Both the position numbers and the translations under genes were made by a program. 64,000 bases of DNA from Denitromonas ohlonensis (GTDB lineage Bacteria; Pseudomonadota; Gammaproteobacteria; Burkholderiales; Rhodocyclaceae): positions 1 to 64,000 of the forward strand of contig NZ_VMNI01000001.1 in NCBI RefSeq assembly GCF_007625205.1, in the 5' to 3' direction. The notes under the pieces are model-generated. The model saw nothing but the letters and a program-made list of their open reading frames with translations. It had not been told where the DNA came from and searched no databases. This document shows positions 11,112-20,851 of the stretch, piece after piece. Positions within the stretch are counted from its first letter, which is position 1. Each line of letters starts with the position of its first letter.

Positions 11112-11134
11112 TCCGGGTAGTCGCTGGAAAAGAG

Positions 11135-11162
11135 AACGGGACCTTCGCGGTCCCGTTTTTTT
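11135..11162 (+). terminator. intrinsic terminator of the rpsP-rplS operon
   Basis: ACGGGACC (11136-11143) pairs with GGTCCCGT (11149-11156) around a TTCGC loop, followed by six T residues. Confidence 0.9.
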
Positions 11163-11189
11163 ATGTCAGGCCCAACGGCGCTACGCCGA

Positions 11190-12263
11190 TCAGCGCCGAT
11201 CAACACCATGCAGCATGACCGCCGCCGCGATCAGGAAGAGCGTACTCGGCGCCAGTGCCGCCACCGCCGGCGGCCAGGCGTTGATCACGCCCAGATTCGA
11301 GAACAAGCCGTTGAGCAGATGGAAGGCGACGCCGAGCATGATGCCGGCGAACACCTTCACACTGACGCCGCCCATGCGGTCATGGGTATAGGCAAATGGC
11401 AGCGCCAGCGCCATCATCACCAGCACGGCAAAGGGATAGACAATCTTCTTCCACAAGGCGATCTCATAACGATCGGTCTTCTGATTGTTGTCGGTCAGAT
11501 GGCGCAAATAGGCATACAAGGTCGTCACCGACATGCGCTCGGGCGTCACCATCAGCACACTGAGCACTTCGGGCGTGAGCTCGGACGCCCACGACAACTC
11601 GTCGAGCGTCGCCACCCGCGTGCGATCGGCCTCGAAAATGGTCTGTGCGATGTCGGTCAGACGCCAGCCGACACCCTCGACAAACAGGCCATGCTTGGCG
11701 TCGCTGATGGTCCGCAGCGTGAGTTTGTCGTCAAACTCATAGATGCGGATGCCCTGCAACTCGCGCTGCGGGGTCAGTGACTGCACGTTGATGAACCGAT
11801 GGCCATCCCGCACCCACAGCCCCGAGCGCAACTCGTTCGACACGGTCGATCCGGTGGCGGTCAGCCGCCATTGCTGTGCGGCCTTTTCGGCGGGCGGCGC
11901 AACATATTCGCCAAACACAAAGGTCAGCACGACGAAGAGCACACCAATCAATGACAGCTCGCGCAGCAGGCGGGACGTCGACAGTCCGGAGGCCCGCATG
12001 ACCGTAATCTCGGAGTGTCGCGCCAAGGTGGTCAGGGCAAACAGACTGCCGATCAGCACGGCAATCGGCATCAGCTCGTACACCCGGCCGGGCAGAATCA
12101 GCGCCACGTAGATCAGCGCGTGATGCACCTGATAGCCGTCCTTGCCGATCGAATCGAGTTCATTGATGAAATCGAAGAAGGCGAACAGGCCGAGGAAAGC
12201 CAGCAACACCATGAAGGTGGCGCCGATGATTTCCCGTGCGAGATAGCGGCGAAGAATACGCAT
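11190..12263 (-). CDS. lptG: LPS export ABC transporter permease LptG
   Basis: Half of the LptFG membrane pair that, with LptB, pulls lipopolysaccharide out of the inner membrane to the Lpt bridge. The protein is 357 residues with the family fold: three N-terminal membrane helices, a periplasmic jellyroll (about residues 130-260) and three C-terminal helices. The start MRILRRYLAREIIG and the coupling segment ARHSEITVMRASGLS are typical. The ATG shares one base with the lptF stop (TGATG), so the two are coupled. No lptB lies nearby, as is usual. Confidence 0.95.
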   Translation of the reverse strand: MRILRRYLAREIIGATFMVLLAFLGLFAFFDFINELDSIGKDGYQVHHALIYVALILPGRVYELMPIAVLIGSLFALTTLARHSEITVMRASGLSTSRLLRELSLIGVLFVVLTFVFGEYVAPPAEKAAQQWRLTATGSTVSNELRSGLWVRDGHRFINVQSLTPQRELQGIRIYEFDDKLTLRTISDAKHGLFVEGVGWRLTDIAQTIFEADRTRVATLDELSWASELTPEVLSVLMVTPERMSVTTLYAYLRHLTDNNQKTDRYEIALWKKIVYPFAVLVMMALALPFAYTHDRMGGVSVKVFAGIMLGVAFHLLNGLFSNLGVINAWPPAVAALAPSTLFLIAAAVMLHGVDRR

Positions 12264-13345
12264 CAGGCCCGCCGCCTCCGCCAGATCGAGTACACCGCCA
12301 GACGGCGATAGAACAAGGCGGCCAGCACCGCCACCATCACCAGATGCGGCGCCATGGCGCCGACCACAAAGCTCACCTTGCCCTGGGCAATCCAGGCCTG
12401 ACTCACACTGATGGCGTTGCTGTAGATGAGATAGGTCAGAATCGCCACGATCAGATTATTGGTCCGCCCGGCCCGCGGGTTCACAAACGACAGCGGAATC
12501 GCCAGCAAGGCCAGAATCAAGGAAGCCACCGGCAGACCCACCCGCGAGGCCAGCTCGCCCAGATTGGCCGGATTGGGATCTTCCAGCAGCGTATTCAAGG
12601 GCAGCATCCGGTTGCGCACCGGCAAGTCCTTGACGCCTTGCGCGGCCATCTGCAGCGTGTAGCGGTCGAACCGCATCACCCGATAGTCGGGCGAGCCCGG
12701 CGTGCCGTCGTAACGCCGGCCACGTTCAAGCACCACGAAGCGCTCACCGTTTTCGCCGGTGCGCAGATAGCCCTCTTCGGCCACCATGACCCCCAGCTTG
12801 CCGTCCTGCACCGAGCTGACGAACACGTTGCGCACGCGCCCGTCTTCGCCGGCACCAACTTCGACAAAAAACACCCGCCGCGCGCCCGCCGACTCACGGA
12901 ACACGCCCGGCGCAACCCGCGCGGCATCGTCCTGATTGTTCAGCCGTTCCTTGTATTCCACGCTCTTGTACTGCGCCCAGGGCGCCAGCACCAGCGTGAC
13001 GCCGGCGATGACCACCGCCACCGGCACGGCAAAGCGCAGCACCGGCGAGATCCAGCGGGTCAGCGGCACGCCGGCGGCGAACCACACCACCATCTCGGAG
13101 TCGCGATAACTGCGGGACAAGCTCATCAAAACGGCGATGAAGACCGTCAGCGACAGCACGATCGGCAATTGCGCCAGGGCGCCAAAGCCGATCAGCGCCA
13201 GCACGGCATCGGAAGGCACACGCCCGCCCGCCGCCTGTCCGAGCAGGCGGATCAGCACCGTGGTCACCAAAATGGCAAACAAGGCGACAAACACCGCCAT
13301 GGCGGTGTTGGCGAATTCTCGCTGAGCGGCGCGCAGAAAGATCAT
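12263..13345 (-). CDS. lptF: LPS export ABC transporter permease LptF
   Basis: Partner of LptG in lipopolysaccharide export. The protein is 360 residues with the same 3 helices, periplasmic jellyroll, 3 helices layout; the coupling helix region is SRSYRDSEMVVWFAAGVPLTRW. A C-terminal cluster of Arg residues (WRRRRA) faces the cytoplasm. It is first in the lptF-lptG operon and diverges from pepA; this lptFG/pepA back-to-back arrangement is conserved in many proteobacteria. Confidence 0.95.
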   Translation of the reverse strand: MIFLRAAQREFANTAMAVFVALFAILVTTVLIRLLGQAAGGRVPSDAVLALIGFGALAQLPIVLSLTVFIAVLMSLSRSYRDSEMVVWFAAGVPLTRWISPVLRFAVPVAVVIAGVTLVLAPWAQYKSVEYKERLNNQDDAARVAPGVFRESAGARRVFFVEVGAGEDGRVRNVFVSSVQDGKLGVMVAEEGYLRTGENGERFVVLERGRRYDGTPGSPDYRVMRFDRYTLQMAAQGVKDLPVRNRMLPLNTLLEDPNPANLGELASRVGLPVASLILALLAIPLSFVNPRAGRTNNLIVAILTYLIYSNAISVSQAWIAQGKVSFVVGAMAPHLVMVAVLAALFYRRLAVYSIWRRRRA

Positions 13346-13378
13346 TGCGCTAATGACGGTTGAATGATGGGGTGCATT

Positions 13379-13407
13379 TTGACGGCGTATTGCGGAGAGG
13401 CCATAAT
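13379..13407 (+). promoter_or_regulatory. sigma-70 promoter for pepA-holC
   Basis: TTGACG at 13379-13384 and CATAAT at 13402-13407 with exactly 17 bases between, about 40 bases before the pepA start. Confidence 0.75.
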
Positions 13408-13449
13408 CGTTGCCACCCTGACCGAGACGTCGTCTTAAAGGAATAGCCC

Positions 13450-14943
13450 GTGGAATTTACCATAAAGACCGGATCCCCTGAAAAACTCAAGCGCGCCTGC
13501 ATCGTCGTCGGCGCCTACGCTGAGGCGCGCCTGACGCCGTCGGCCGAGGTAGTGGATCAAGCCAGCGGCGGCGCGCTCAGCGCGCTTCTTGCGCGTGGCG
13601 ACCTCGACGACAAGGCCGGCGCCACGCTGATGCTGCCCTTGCTGCCGGGCGTCGACGCCGAGCGCGTGCTGGTGGTCAGCCTCGGCGCGCAGGATGAACT
13701 CAACGATAAAGCCTACCGCGACGCGCTGAACGCCGCCGGCAAGGCCTTGGCCGGCCTGCGTGGCAAGGAAGCCAGCGTGAGCCTGGCCGAAGTCGAGGTG
13801 CCTAACCGCGATCTGAGCTGGCGGCTGCGTCAGGCCGCGCGCGTCGTTGCGGCGGCGGCCTATCGCTTCGACGCCCCCAAAAAGGGCGCTGACGAGAGCG
13901 CCAAGCGCGGCATCAAGAAAATCCAGTTTCTGATCCCCGGCAAGTCCTCCAAAGCGCTGATCACGGCCGTGGCGCAAGGCCTGGCCATTGCCGAAGGCAT
14001 GGCGCTGGCCCGCGATCTGGGCAATCTGCCGCCCAATGTGTGCTCGCCCACTTACCTGGCCAACACGGCCAAGAAGCTCGGCAAGGATCACAAGCTCAAA
14101 GTCACGGTGCTCGACAAGGCGCAAATGAGCAAGCTGGGCATGGGCGCGCTGCTGGCCGTCGCTCAAGGCGCAGAGCAGCCGCCGAAATTCATCATCATGG
14201 AACACCGCGGCGGCAAGGCTGACGATGCGCCGATCGTGCTGGTCGGCAAGGGCGTCACCTTCGACACCGGCGGCATCTCGCTCAAGCCGTCTGCCGAAAT
14301 GGACGAGATGAAGTACGACATGTGCGGCGCGGCCAGCGTGTTCGGCACGCTGCAAGCCGTCGCCCAGCTTGATCTGCCGATCAACGTCATCGGCGTCGTG
14401 CCGGCCACCGAAAACATGCCCGGCAGCAACGCCACCCGGCCGGGCGATGTGGTCACCTCCATGTCGGGCCTGACCATCGAAATCCTCAACACCGATGCCG
14501 AAGGCCGCCTCATTCTGTGCGACGCGCTGACCTACGCCGAGCGTTTCAAGCCGGCCTGCGTGATCGACATCGCCACCCTCACCGGCGCCTGCGTGGTGGC
14601 CCTGGGCAAGATTCCCAGCGGCTTGCTGAGCCCCGACGACGCCCTCGCCCGCGAGTTGACCGATCACGGCCAAAGCACTGGCGACCGCGTGTGGCAACTG
14701 CCGCTGTGGGACGACTACCAGGAACTGCTCAAGAGCAATTTCGCCGACATGGCCAACATCGGCGGGCGCTACGGCGGCACCATCACCGCAGCGGCCTTCC
14801 TGTCGCGCTTCACCAAGGCCTACACCTGGGCGCATCTGGACATCGCCGGCACTGCCTGGATTTCGGGCGACGCCAAGGGCGCCACGGGCCGTCCGGTGCC
14901 GCTGCTGACAGAGTTCCTCATCGCCCGCGCCGGCCAGCTTTGA
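13450..14943 (+). CDS. pepA: leucyl aminopeptidase (PepA, M17)
   Basis: Hexameric two-metal aminopeptidase that removes N-terminal Leu and other residues; in E. coli PepA also binds DNA as XerCD and carAB accessory factor. The protein is 497 residues. The M17 signature NTDAEGRL carries metal ligands, with further ligands and the catalytic Lys in GKGVTFDTGGISLKPS and EMKYDMCGAASV. The N-terminal ~170 residues form the alpha/beta DNA-binding or regulatory domain. ATG 13450 gives MEFTIKTGSPEKLK. holC starts seven bases after it, as in other beta- and gammaproteobacteria. Confidence 0.96.
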   Translation: MEFTIKTGSPEKLKRACIVVGAYAEARLTPSAEVVDQASGGALSALLARGDLDDKAGATLMLPLLPGVDAERVLVVSLGAQDELNDKAYRDALNAAGKALAGLRGKEASVSLAEVEVPNRDLSWRLRQAARVVAAAAYRFDAPKKGADESAKRGIKKIQFLIPGKSSKALITAVAQGLAIAEGMALARDLGNLPPNVCSPTYLANTAKKLGKDHKLKVTVLDKAQMSKLGMGALLAVAQGAEQPPKFIIMEHRGGKADDAPIVLVGKGVTFDTGGISLKPSAEMDEMKYDMCGAASVFGTLQAVAQLDLPINVIGVVPATENMPGSNATRPGDVVTSMSGLTIEILNTDAEGRLILCDALTYAERFKPACVIDIATLTGACVVALGKIPSGLLSPDDALARELTDHGQSTGDRVWQLPLWDDYQELLKSNFADMANIGGRYGGTITAAAFLSRFTKAYTWAHLDIAGTAWISGDAKGATGRPVPLLTEFLIARAGQL

Positions 14944-14950
14944 GACCGGC

Positions 14951-15379
14951 GTGACGGACATCCACTTCTATCACAACGCCGAAGACCTTCTCGGCGTCAC
15001 CTGCCACCTTGCGGTGCGGGCCTTCCGCTCGGGCCGCAAGGTGTCGGTGCTGCTGCCCGACGAGTCCATCGCGCACCAGCTCGATCAGTTGCTGTGGACC
15101 CGTCCGCCCACCGACTTCCTGCCGCACACGCATTTCAGCTCGCCACTGGCCGCCGAAACCCCGATCACCCTGGGCGACACCCCGCCGGCGGATGGCTGGC
15201 CGCACGACGACGTGCTGATCAACCTCGCCGCCGCGCTGCCGCCCGACTACGCGCGCTTCAAGATGGTGGTCGAAGTGGTCGGCACCGACGAAGCCCTCAA
15301 GGTGCCCGCCCGCAATCGCTGGCGCCAGTACGCCAGTGAGGGCCACACGCCCATCGCCCACAACACAGCTGCGAGCTGA
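14951..15379 (+). CDS. holC: DNA polymerase III subunit chi
   Basis: Clamp-loader accessory subunit that links the replisome to SSB. The protein is 142 residues from GTG 14951. It begins TDIHFYHNAEDLLGVTCHLA, has the chi-type LDQLLWTRPPTDFLPH segment, and ends with a RWRQYASEGH region typical of the SSB-binding side. It sits between pepA and a DUF2486-like gene with gaps of seven bases and one base. Confidence 0.92.
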   Translation: MTDIHFYHNAEDLLGVTCHLAVRAFRSGRKVSVLLPDESIAHQLDQLLWTRPPTDFLPHTHFSSPLAAETPITLGDTPPADGWPHDDVLINLAAALPPDYARFKMVVEVVGTDEALKVPARNRWRQYASEGHTPIAHNTAAS

Positions 15380-15380
15380 C

Positions 15381-15800
15381 ATGTTCGAATCCAGGGATCC
15401 GTTCATCATCCTGCCCGAAACCGAGGAGGCCGACCGCCTGCTCAACAAGGCCGACGCGCTGCTCCAGCGCCACCGTGCGCCCGGCCCGGACACCGACATT
15501 CCGGTACTCACCGAGCAGGTAGAGGACGACGACATTCCGGTGCTCACCGGCGCCGTCCGCGAGGCACCCGCCCCGGCCGCCGGCTTTGTCGAACAGCTGA
15601 TCGACCTCGACGCCACGCTCAACCGGCGCATCGACGAATGGCTGAGCAACGAGCTGCCGCAAGTCCTGGCCGATGAGCTCGAACAGGCGCGCACCCGCAT
15701 CCTCAATCAAATCCACGCCCGCGCCCGCGCCACCTTGCTGGCCGACATCTCGCAAGAAATCTCCGAACTGCTCGACGCCAACGATCCACGCAATCGCTGA
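15381..15800 (+). CDS. DUF2486-like small protein downstream of holC
   Basis: A 139-residue acidic soluble protein that starts one base after the holC stop. Near residues 39-58 it repeats a short module, DTDIPVLTEQVE then DDDIPVLTGAV, which is the IPVLTE-type motif I associate with the DUF2486 family found next to holC in betaproteobacteria. The C-terminal half is helical and may form a coiled coil (LADELEQARTRILNQIHARA). Function is unknown. Context suggests co-expression with the polymerase III chi subunit. Confidence 0.65.
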   Translation: MFESRDPFIILPETEEADRLLNKADALLQRHRAPGPDTDIPVLTEQVEDDDIPVLTGAVREAPAPAAGFVEQLIDLDATLNRRIDEWLSNELPQVLADELEQARTRILNQIHARARATLLADISQEISELLDANDPRNR

Positions 15801-15841
15801 TCTCCCCCGCGCCAGCGCCGGTCAGCGCGGCTGCCATCCGC

Positions 15842-15847
15842 TATAAT
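15842..15847 (+). promoter_or_regulatory. -10 element of a valS promoter
   Basis: A perfect TATAAT followed by CGCGG lies 38 bases before the valS start. No good -35 box is visible 17 bases upstream. Confidence 0.55.
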
Positions 15848-15884
15848 CGCGGATTCGCCCCCATTGCCACGCTTACGGAACACC

Positions 15885-18845
15885 ATGGAACTGGCCAAGA
15901 GTTTTGAGCCTGCGGACATCGAACGCCGCTGGTACCCCGACTGGGAGTCGCGCGGCTATTTTGACGCCGGCCTCGACACCTCCAACAAGAACGCCTTCTG
16001 CATCCTGCTGCCGCCGCCCAACGTCACCGGCACGCTGCACATGGGTCATGGTTTCAACCAGACCCTCATGGACGCGCTCACCCGCTATCACCGCATGCGC
16101 GGCGACAACACGCTGTGGCAGCCCGGCACCGACCACGCCGGCATCGCCACCCAGATCGTCGTCGAACGTCAGCTTGATGCGCAGGGCGTCAGCCGCCATG
16201 AGCTCGGCCGCGAGAAATTCCTCGAAAAAGTGTGGGAGTGGAAGGAATACTCCGGCGGCTCCATCACCGGCCAGATGCGTCGCCTGGGCACCAGCCCGGA
16301 TTGGAAGCGCGAGCGCTTCACCATGGACGCCGGCCTGTCCACCACCGTCACCGAAACCTTCGTGCGTCTGTTCAACGAAGGCCTCATCTACCGCGGCAAG
16401 CGCCTGGTCAACTGGGACCCGAAGCTCGGCACCGCAGTGTCCGACCTCGAAGTGGTGCAGGAAGAAGAAGACGGCAAGCTGTGGCACATCCGCTACCCCT
16501 TCACCGACGGCCCCATCGGCGAGCTGACCGGCCTGACGGTCGCCACCACCCGGCCTGAAACCATGCTCGGCGACGTCGCCGTGATGGTGCACCCCGAAGA
16601 CGAGCGCTACGCCCACCTCATCGGCAAGACCGTGCGTCTGCCGCTGACCGAGCGCGACATCCCGATCATCGCCGACGACTATGTCGACCGCGAGTTCGGC
16701 ACCGGCTGCGTCAAGGTCACCCCGGCGCATGACTTCAACGACTACGCCGTCGGCCAGCGTCACGGCCTGGACATGATCGTCATTCTCAACCTGGACGGCA
16801 CCGTGCCGGCCAGCGCCGAGGTGTTCGATACCAAAGGTCAGGCCAAGAGCACGGTCGCCCTGCCGGCCAACGTCGCCGGGCTAGAGCGCTTTGCTGCCCG
16901 TACCGCGGTGATCGCCGATCTCGAAACGGCCGGCGTGCTGGTTGAGACGGAAGCGCACAAGCTCAAGGTGCCGCGCGGCGATCGCACCAACGTGGTCATC
17001 GAGCCGATGCTTACCGACCAGTGGTTCGTCGCCATGAGCAAGCCGGGCAATGACGGCAAGAGCATCACCCAGAAGGCGCTCGACTGCGTGGCCTCGGGCG
17101 AGATCACCTTCTACCCCGAGAACTGGGTCAACACCTACAACCAGTGGCTCAACAACATCCAGGACTGGTGCATCTCGCGCCAGCTGTGGTGGGGCCACCA
17201 GATTCCGGCCTGGTACGACGCGCTCGAAAACGTCTATGTGGCGCGCAGCGAAGCCGATGCACTGGCCCAGCTCGACGCCACCATTGCCGGGTTCGAAGAC
17301 CGCGCCCGCGGCGCCGAACAGCAGCATCAGGCCGACGAAGCCGCCGAGATCCGCGCCCTCATCGCCAAGCTACGCGACCACGGCCTGCGCCGCGACGAAG
17401 ACGTGCTCGACACCTGGTACTCCTCCGCCCTGTGGCCGTTCTCCACGCTGGACTGGACGGCTGAGTGGCCGGCCAAATCCAACGACGCGCTCGACCTCTA
17501 CCTGCCCTCGACGGTGCTGGTGACCGGCTTCGACATCATCTTCTTCTGGGTCGCCCGCATGGTGATGATGACCCAGCAGATCACCGGAAAAATCCCCTTC
17601 AAGCATGTGTACGTGCACGGCCTGATCCGCGATGCGGAAGGCCAGAAGATGAGCAAATCGAAGGGCAACGTGCTCGACCCGATCGACCTGATCGACGGCA
17701 TCTCGCTCGACAAGCTGGTCGAAAAGCGCACCTTCGGCCTGATGAACCCCAAGCAGGCTGCCAGCATCGAGAAGAAGACCCGCAAGGAATTCCCCGAAGG
17801 CATCCAGGCCTTCGGCACCGACGCCCTGCGCTTCACCTTCGCCTCGCTCGCCAGCCCGGGCCGCGACATCAAGTTCGACCTCGCCCGCTGCGAGGGCTAC
17901 CGCAACTTCTGCAACAAGCTGTGGAACGCCACCCGTTTCGTGCTGATGAACACCCAGGACCAGGATTGCGGTCTGGGCACTGACATCGCCTGCGACGCCA
18001 GCCAGCTCGACTTCTCCTTCGCCGACCGCTGGATCGTCTCCAAGCTGCAGCGCACCGAAGCCGAGATCGCCCAGCATTTTGCCGACTACCGCTTCGACCT
18101 GCTCTCCAAAGCCATCTACGAATTCGTCTGGGACGAGTATTGCGACTGGTATCTTGAGCTCGCCAAGGTGCAGATCCAGACTGGCAACGAGGCTCAGCAG
18201 CGCGCCACCCGCCGCACCCTGCTGCGCGTGCTCGAGACCGTGCTGCGCCTGGCCCACCCGGTGATGCCCTTCATCACCGAAGAGCTATGGCAGACCGTGG
18301 CACCCATGGCCAAGCGCCGCGACACCGAGTCGCTCATGCTCGCCCGCTACCCGCAGGCCAACCTCAGCCGCATCGACGAAGTCGCCGAAGCGAAAGTGGC
18401 CGAGCTCAAGGGCATGATCTACGCCTGCCGCAACCTGCGCGGCGAGATGAACATCTCCCCCGCCCAGCGCATGCCGCTGATCGCCGCCGGCAACACCGAC
18501 ACGCTGAGCACTTACGCGCCGTATCTGGCCGGCCTGGCCAAGCTGTCGGAGGTTCAGGTCGTCACCGACATCAGCGCCGACGAGCTGGCCCCGGTCGCCG
18601 TGGCCGGCGACTTCCGCCTGATGCTCAAGGTCGAGATCGACATCGCCGCCGAACGCGAGCGCCTCACCAAGGAGATCACCCGCCTCGAAGGCGAGATCAC
18701 CAAGGCTGAGGGCAAGCTTGCCAACGAGAGCTTTGTCGCCCGCGCCCCGGCTGCCGTGGTCGATCAGGAACGCGCCCGTCTGGCCGGCTTCCGCGACACC
18801 GTCGCCAAGCTCAAGCCGCAGCTCGACAAGCTACCGCCCGCCTGA
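15885..18845 (+). CDS. valS: valyl-tRNA synthetase
   Basis: Class Ia aminoacyl-tRNA synthetase charging tRNA-Val, 986 residues. The HIGH-type motif is TLHMGHGFN near residue 50 and the KMSKS loop is [10 protein letters not shown] near residue 590; the editing (CP1) domain lies between. The last ~70 residues are the charged coiled-coil tRNA-binding arm ([20 protein letters not shown]). I chose ATG 15885 ([18 protein letters not shown]); the in-frame TTG at 15864 lacks a ribosome site. It has its own -10 box upstream and a hairpin downstream. Confidence 0.97.
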   Translation: MELAKSFEPADIERRWYPDWESRGYFDAGLDTSNKNAFCILLPPPNVTGTLHMGHGFNQTLMDALTRYHRMRGDNTLWQPGTDHAGIATQIVVERQLDAQGVSRHELGREKFLEKVWEWKEYSGGSITGQMRRLGTSPDWKRERFTMDAGLSTTVTETFVRLFNEGLIYRGKRLVNWDPKLGTAVSDLEVVQEEEDGKLWHIRYPFTDGPIGELTGLTVATTRPETMLGDVAVMVHPEDERYAHLIGKTVRLPLTERDIPIIADDYVDREFGTGCVKVTPAHDFNDYAVGQRHGLDMIVILNLDGTVPASAEVFDTKGQAKSTVALPANVAGLERFAARTAVIADLETAGVLVETEAHKLKVPRGDRTNVVIEPMLTDQWFVAMSKPGNDGKSITQKALDCVASGEITFYPENWVNTYNQWLNNIQDWCISRQLWWGHQIPAWYDALENVYVARSEADALAQLDATIAGFEDRARGAEQQHQADEAAEIRALIAKLRDHGLRRDEDVLDTWYSSALWPFSTLDWTAEWPAKSNDALDLYLPSTVLVTGFDIIFFWVARMVMMTQQITGKIPFKHVYVHGLIRDAEGQKMSKSKGNVLDPIDLIDGISLDKLVEKRTFGLMNPKQAASIEKKTRKEFPEGIQAFGTDALRFTFASLASPGRDIKFDLARCEGYRNFCNKLWNATRFVLMNTQDQDCGLGTDIACDASQLDFSFADRWIVSKLQRTEAEIAQHFADYRFDLLSKAIYEFVWDEYCDWYLELAKVQIQTGNEAQQRATRRTLLRVLETVLRLAHPVMPFITEELWQTVAPMAKRRDTESLMLARYPQANLSRIDEVAEAKVAELKGMIYACRNLRGEMNISPAQRMPLIAAGNTDTLSTYAPYLAGLAKLSEVQVVTDISADELAPVAVAGDFRLMLKVEIDIAAERERLTKEITRLEGEITKAEGKLANESFVARAPAAVVDQERARLAGFRDTVAKLKPQLDKLPPA

Positions 18846-18853
18846 GTCCCATC

Positions 18854-18884
18854 CCCCGGTTCTGGCACGCTGCCGGAACCGGGG
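18854..18884 (+). terminator. hairpin after valS
   Basis: CCCCGGTTC (18854-18862) pairs with GAACCGGGG (18876-18884), extended inside by GGCA/TGCC around a CGC loop. The stem is long, but there is no T-tract, so termination may need Rho. Confidence 0.5.
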
Positions 18885-18931
18885 CGGCGCGGTGTGGTCG
18901 TACAGACACATCTCACACCGAGCACAGCCCC

Positions 18932-19291
18932 ATGCCCATCCCCTGGCTCGCCGCCGCCAAAATCATCCCCTGGACGGAAGTCATCGCCGCCGCCCCCGGC
19001 ATTGCCCGTGGCGCGCGCGATCTATGGAAGCGCACCAAGGCGCGTGACGAGGCCCAGGCCGCGCCGGACACCGTCATCGACGACCCGGTCGCCCGACTGG
19101 CGGCTCTGGAACGCTGCATGGCCGACCTCACGCAAGAAGCCGAACAGCGCTCTGAACTCATCGCTCAACTCGCCGAGCAGAACGAACGCCTCGTCGCCAC
19201 GCTCGACCGCCAGAAACGCAACACCCAGTGGGCGCTCGGGCTGGCCATCGCCGCGCTGCTCGGGCTGGCGGTCGTCCTGATGACCGCCTGA
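18932..19291 (+). CDS. hypothetical small membrane-anchored coiled-coil protein
   Basis: A 119-residue protein of unknown function. An amphipathic N-terminus (PIPWLAAAKIIPW) is followed by a charged region, a heptad-like helix from about residue 53 to 90 (RLAALERCMADLTQEAEQRS and on), and one C-terminal membrane helix at about 97-117, so it is probably tail-anchored with the coiled coil in the cytoplasm. It lies downstream of valS and converges on the MaoC-like gene six bases away. Confidence 0.7.
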   Translation: MPIPWLAAAKIIPWTEVIAAAPGIARGARDLWKRTKARDEAQAAPDTVIDDPVARLAALERCMADLTQEAEQRSELIAQLAEQNERLVATLDRQKRNTQWALGLAIAALLGLAVVLMTA

Positions 19292-19297
19292 TCGGGC

Positions 19298-19750
19298 TCA
19301 GGCCACACGCCGCTTTACGAAGTGATTCACCAGATACGTCAGCACCGTATCGCCGTGCTGGTTCACCGCCATGTATTTCAACTTGAGAATGCCGCGATCA
19401 GGCTTTGAGCGCGACGGTGTCACCTCAAGCACTTCCACCTCGGTATGCAGTGTGTCGCCCGGGCGCACCGGCGCCAGCCAGCGCAACTCGTCGATCCCCG
19501 GCGAGCCCATGCTGCAAGCCGCCAGCAGGCCACTCTGGATGAACAGCCGGAAAGACAGCGACAGGGTCTGGAAGCCGCTGGCGATCAGCCCGCCGTAGAG
19601 CGACTCGGCCGCCGCATTCACGTCCAGATGAAAGGCCTGCGGGTCGTACTGGCTGGCGAAATCGATGATCGCCGCCTCGGTTAGCGTGAAACCGGGCGAG
19701 CAGAAACGCTCGCCGACAGAGAAGTCATCCAGATAGCGCGCTTCTGTCAT
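19298..19750 (-). CDS. MaoC-like hot-dog acyl-CoA hydratase
   Basis: A 150-residue single hot-dog domain of the MaoC/(R)-specific enoyl-CoA hydratase family. The hydratase signature is present as DFASQYDPQAFHLD, where the Asp and His are the expected catalytic pair, followed by YGGLIASGFQTL. The physiological substrate is not evident from context. ATG 19750 is preceded, on the coding strand, by GGAGG seven bases upstream. It is unrelated in sequence to the larger two-domain hydratase at 50510. Confidence 0.85.
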   Translation of the reverse strand: MTEARYLDDFSVGERFCSPGFTLTEAAIIDFASQYDPQAFHLDVNAAAESLYGGLIASGFQTLSLSFRLFIQSGLLAACSMGSPGIDELRWLAPVRPGDTLHTEVEVLEVTPSRSKPDRGILKLKYMAVNQHGDTVLTYLVNHFVKRRVA

Positions 19751-19792
19751 CAGAAAACCTCCGGCAAGGCCCTTCCGTCCGGTGGCGGGCCG

Positions 19793-20722
19793 CTAAAGCA
19801 GAATGTGATCGACCGGCGCCAGCGGTTCCGGCACCGGTTCGTCGAGCGCCTCGGCGATCGAGATGTCGACAGTGCGGCAAATCGCGTCGAGCGACAAGGC
19901 ATTGGCCGTCTCGCCGAACGGTTGCTCGAGCTCCTCGGCCAAGGCGTCGAGACCAAAGAAGGTGTAGGCCACGATCGCGGTAAACAAGGGCGTAAACCAG
20001 CCCATCGACCCCACCAGGCCGAAGGGCAACAGATAGCAATACAGATAGGCGGTGCGATGCACCAGCAAGGTATAGGCATACGGCAGCGGCGTGCGGCAAA
20101 TCCGCTCAGAGGCAGCCTGCACCTCAGCCAGCCCGGTCAGCCGCTCATCGAGAATCCGCAGCCCCTGGCCATCGATGCAACCGGCCTCAAAGCAGCGACC
20201 GAGCGAACGCCCCGCTTCCCGCAAACAATAGTCCGCCGGGTTCTGCGCGGCCAGCGCATTGGCCGCGCGCGCTTCACCCAGCACCGCTGCCACCTCATCA
20301 CGCACATCGCGCTCACGCAGACCGCCCCTCAGGGCATGCCCGAAGGCCGACAGCCACACCAGCAGTTCGCGCCGCTCGGGATGCGTCGCACCCAACAGCG
20401 CCTCGCTCACCCGAACCAGGCTGCGCACTTCATAGACCATCCGGCCCCATTGCTTGCGTGCCTCCCACCACCGATCGTAGGCCGCGTTGTTACGAAAGCC
20501 GAGAAAAAGCGACAACGCAATGCCGAGCAGGGTAAAGGGGCTGGTGGTGTATTGCGCGACATTGGCAAAGTGGCTGCTGTGCACCGCGGCGACCATGAGG
20601 CCGAACATGCCTGCACACAGCACCTGCGGAAAAATGCGCGGCAACACCGAACCTTGCAGGGCAAACAACAACGCCAACGCGTTCTGGCGCTTTCGTACGA
20701 TCATGGCAAAAACTTGATCCAT
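19793..20722 (-). CDS. bestrophin-family (UPF0187) membrane protein
   Basis: A 309-residue protein with four membrane segments. The MIVRKRQNALALLFALQGSVLPRIF start and the SLFLGFRNNAAYDRWWEARKQWG segment are hallmarks of bacterial bestrophin homologues, which form pentameric ion channels. The near-C-terminal YTFFGLDALAEELEQPFG matches the conserved acidic belt that senses calcium in animal bestrophins. The start is uncertain: ATG 20722 is used, with 20704 (at MIVRKRQ) and 20746 as alternatives, none with a good ribosome site. Confidence 0.85.
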   Translation of the reverse strand: MDQVFAMIVRKRQNALALLFALQGSVLPRIFPQVLCAGMFGLMVAAVHSSHFANVAQYTTSPFTLLGIALSLFLGFRNNAAYDRWWEARKQWGRMVYEVRSLVRVSEALLGATHPERRELLVWLSAFGHALRGGLRERDVRDEVAAVLGEARAANALAAQNPADYCLREAGRSLGRCFEAGCIDGQGLRILDERLTGLAEVQAASERICRTPLPYAYTLLVHRTAYLYCYLLPFGLVGSMGWFTPLFTAIVAYTFFGLDALAEELEQPFGETANALSLDAICRTVDISIAEALDEPVPEPLAPVDHILL

Positions 20723-20851
20723 GGCAATTGTGCGGAGGAACGGCATACTGTCACAACTAGCGAAAAAAATCCCGCCACGGCGCCTGCCGACAGCAGGATA
20801 GGGTAACGGCCGCTTGCCCGCACGCCGGTTCAATGCCAACATCCGCCTCTC

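Noticed and set aside
12236-13363. A 375-codon plus-strand frame opposite lptF
   Set aside because: Extreme His/Gln/Arg content and no motif; the opposite strand encodes a convincing LptF.
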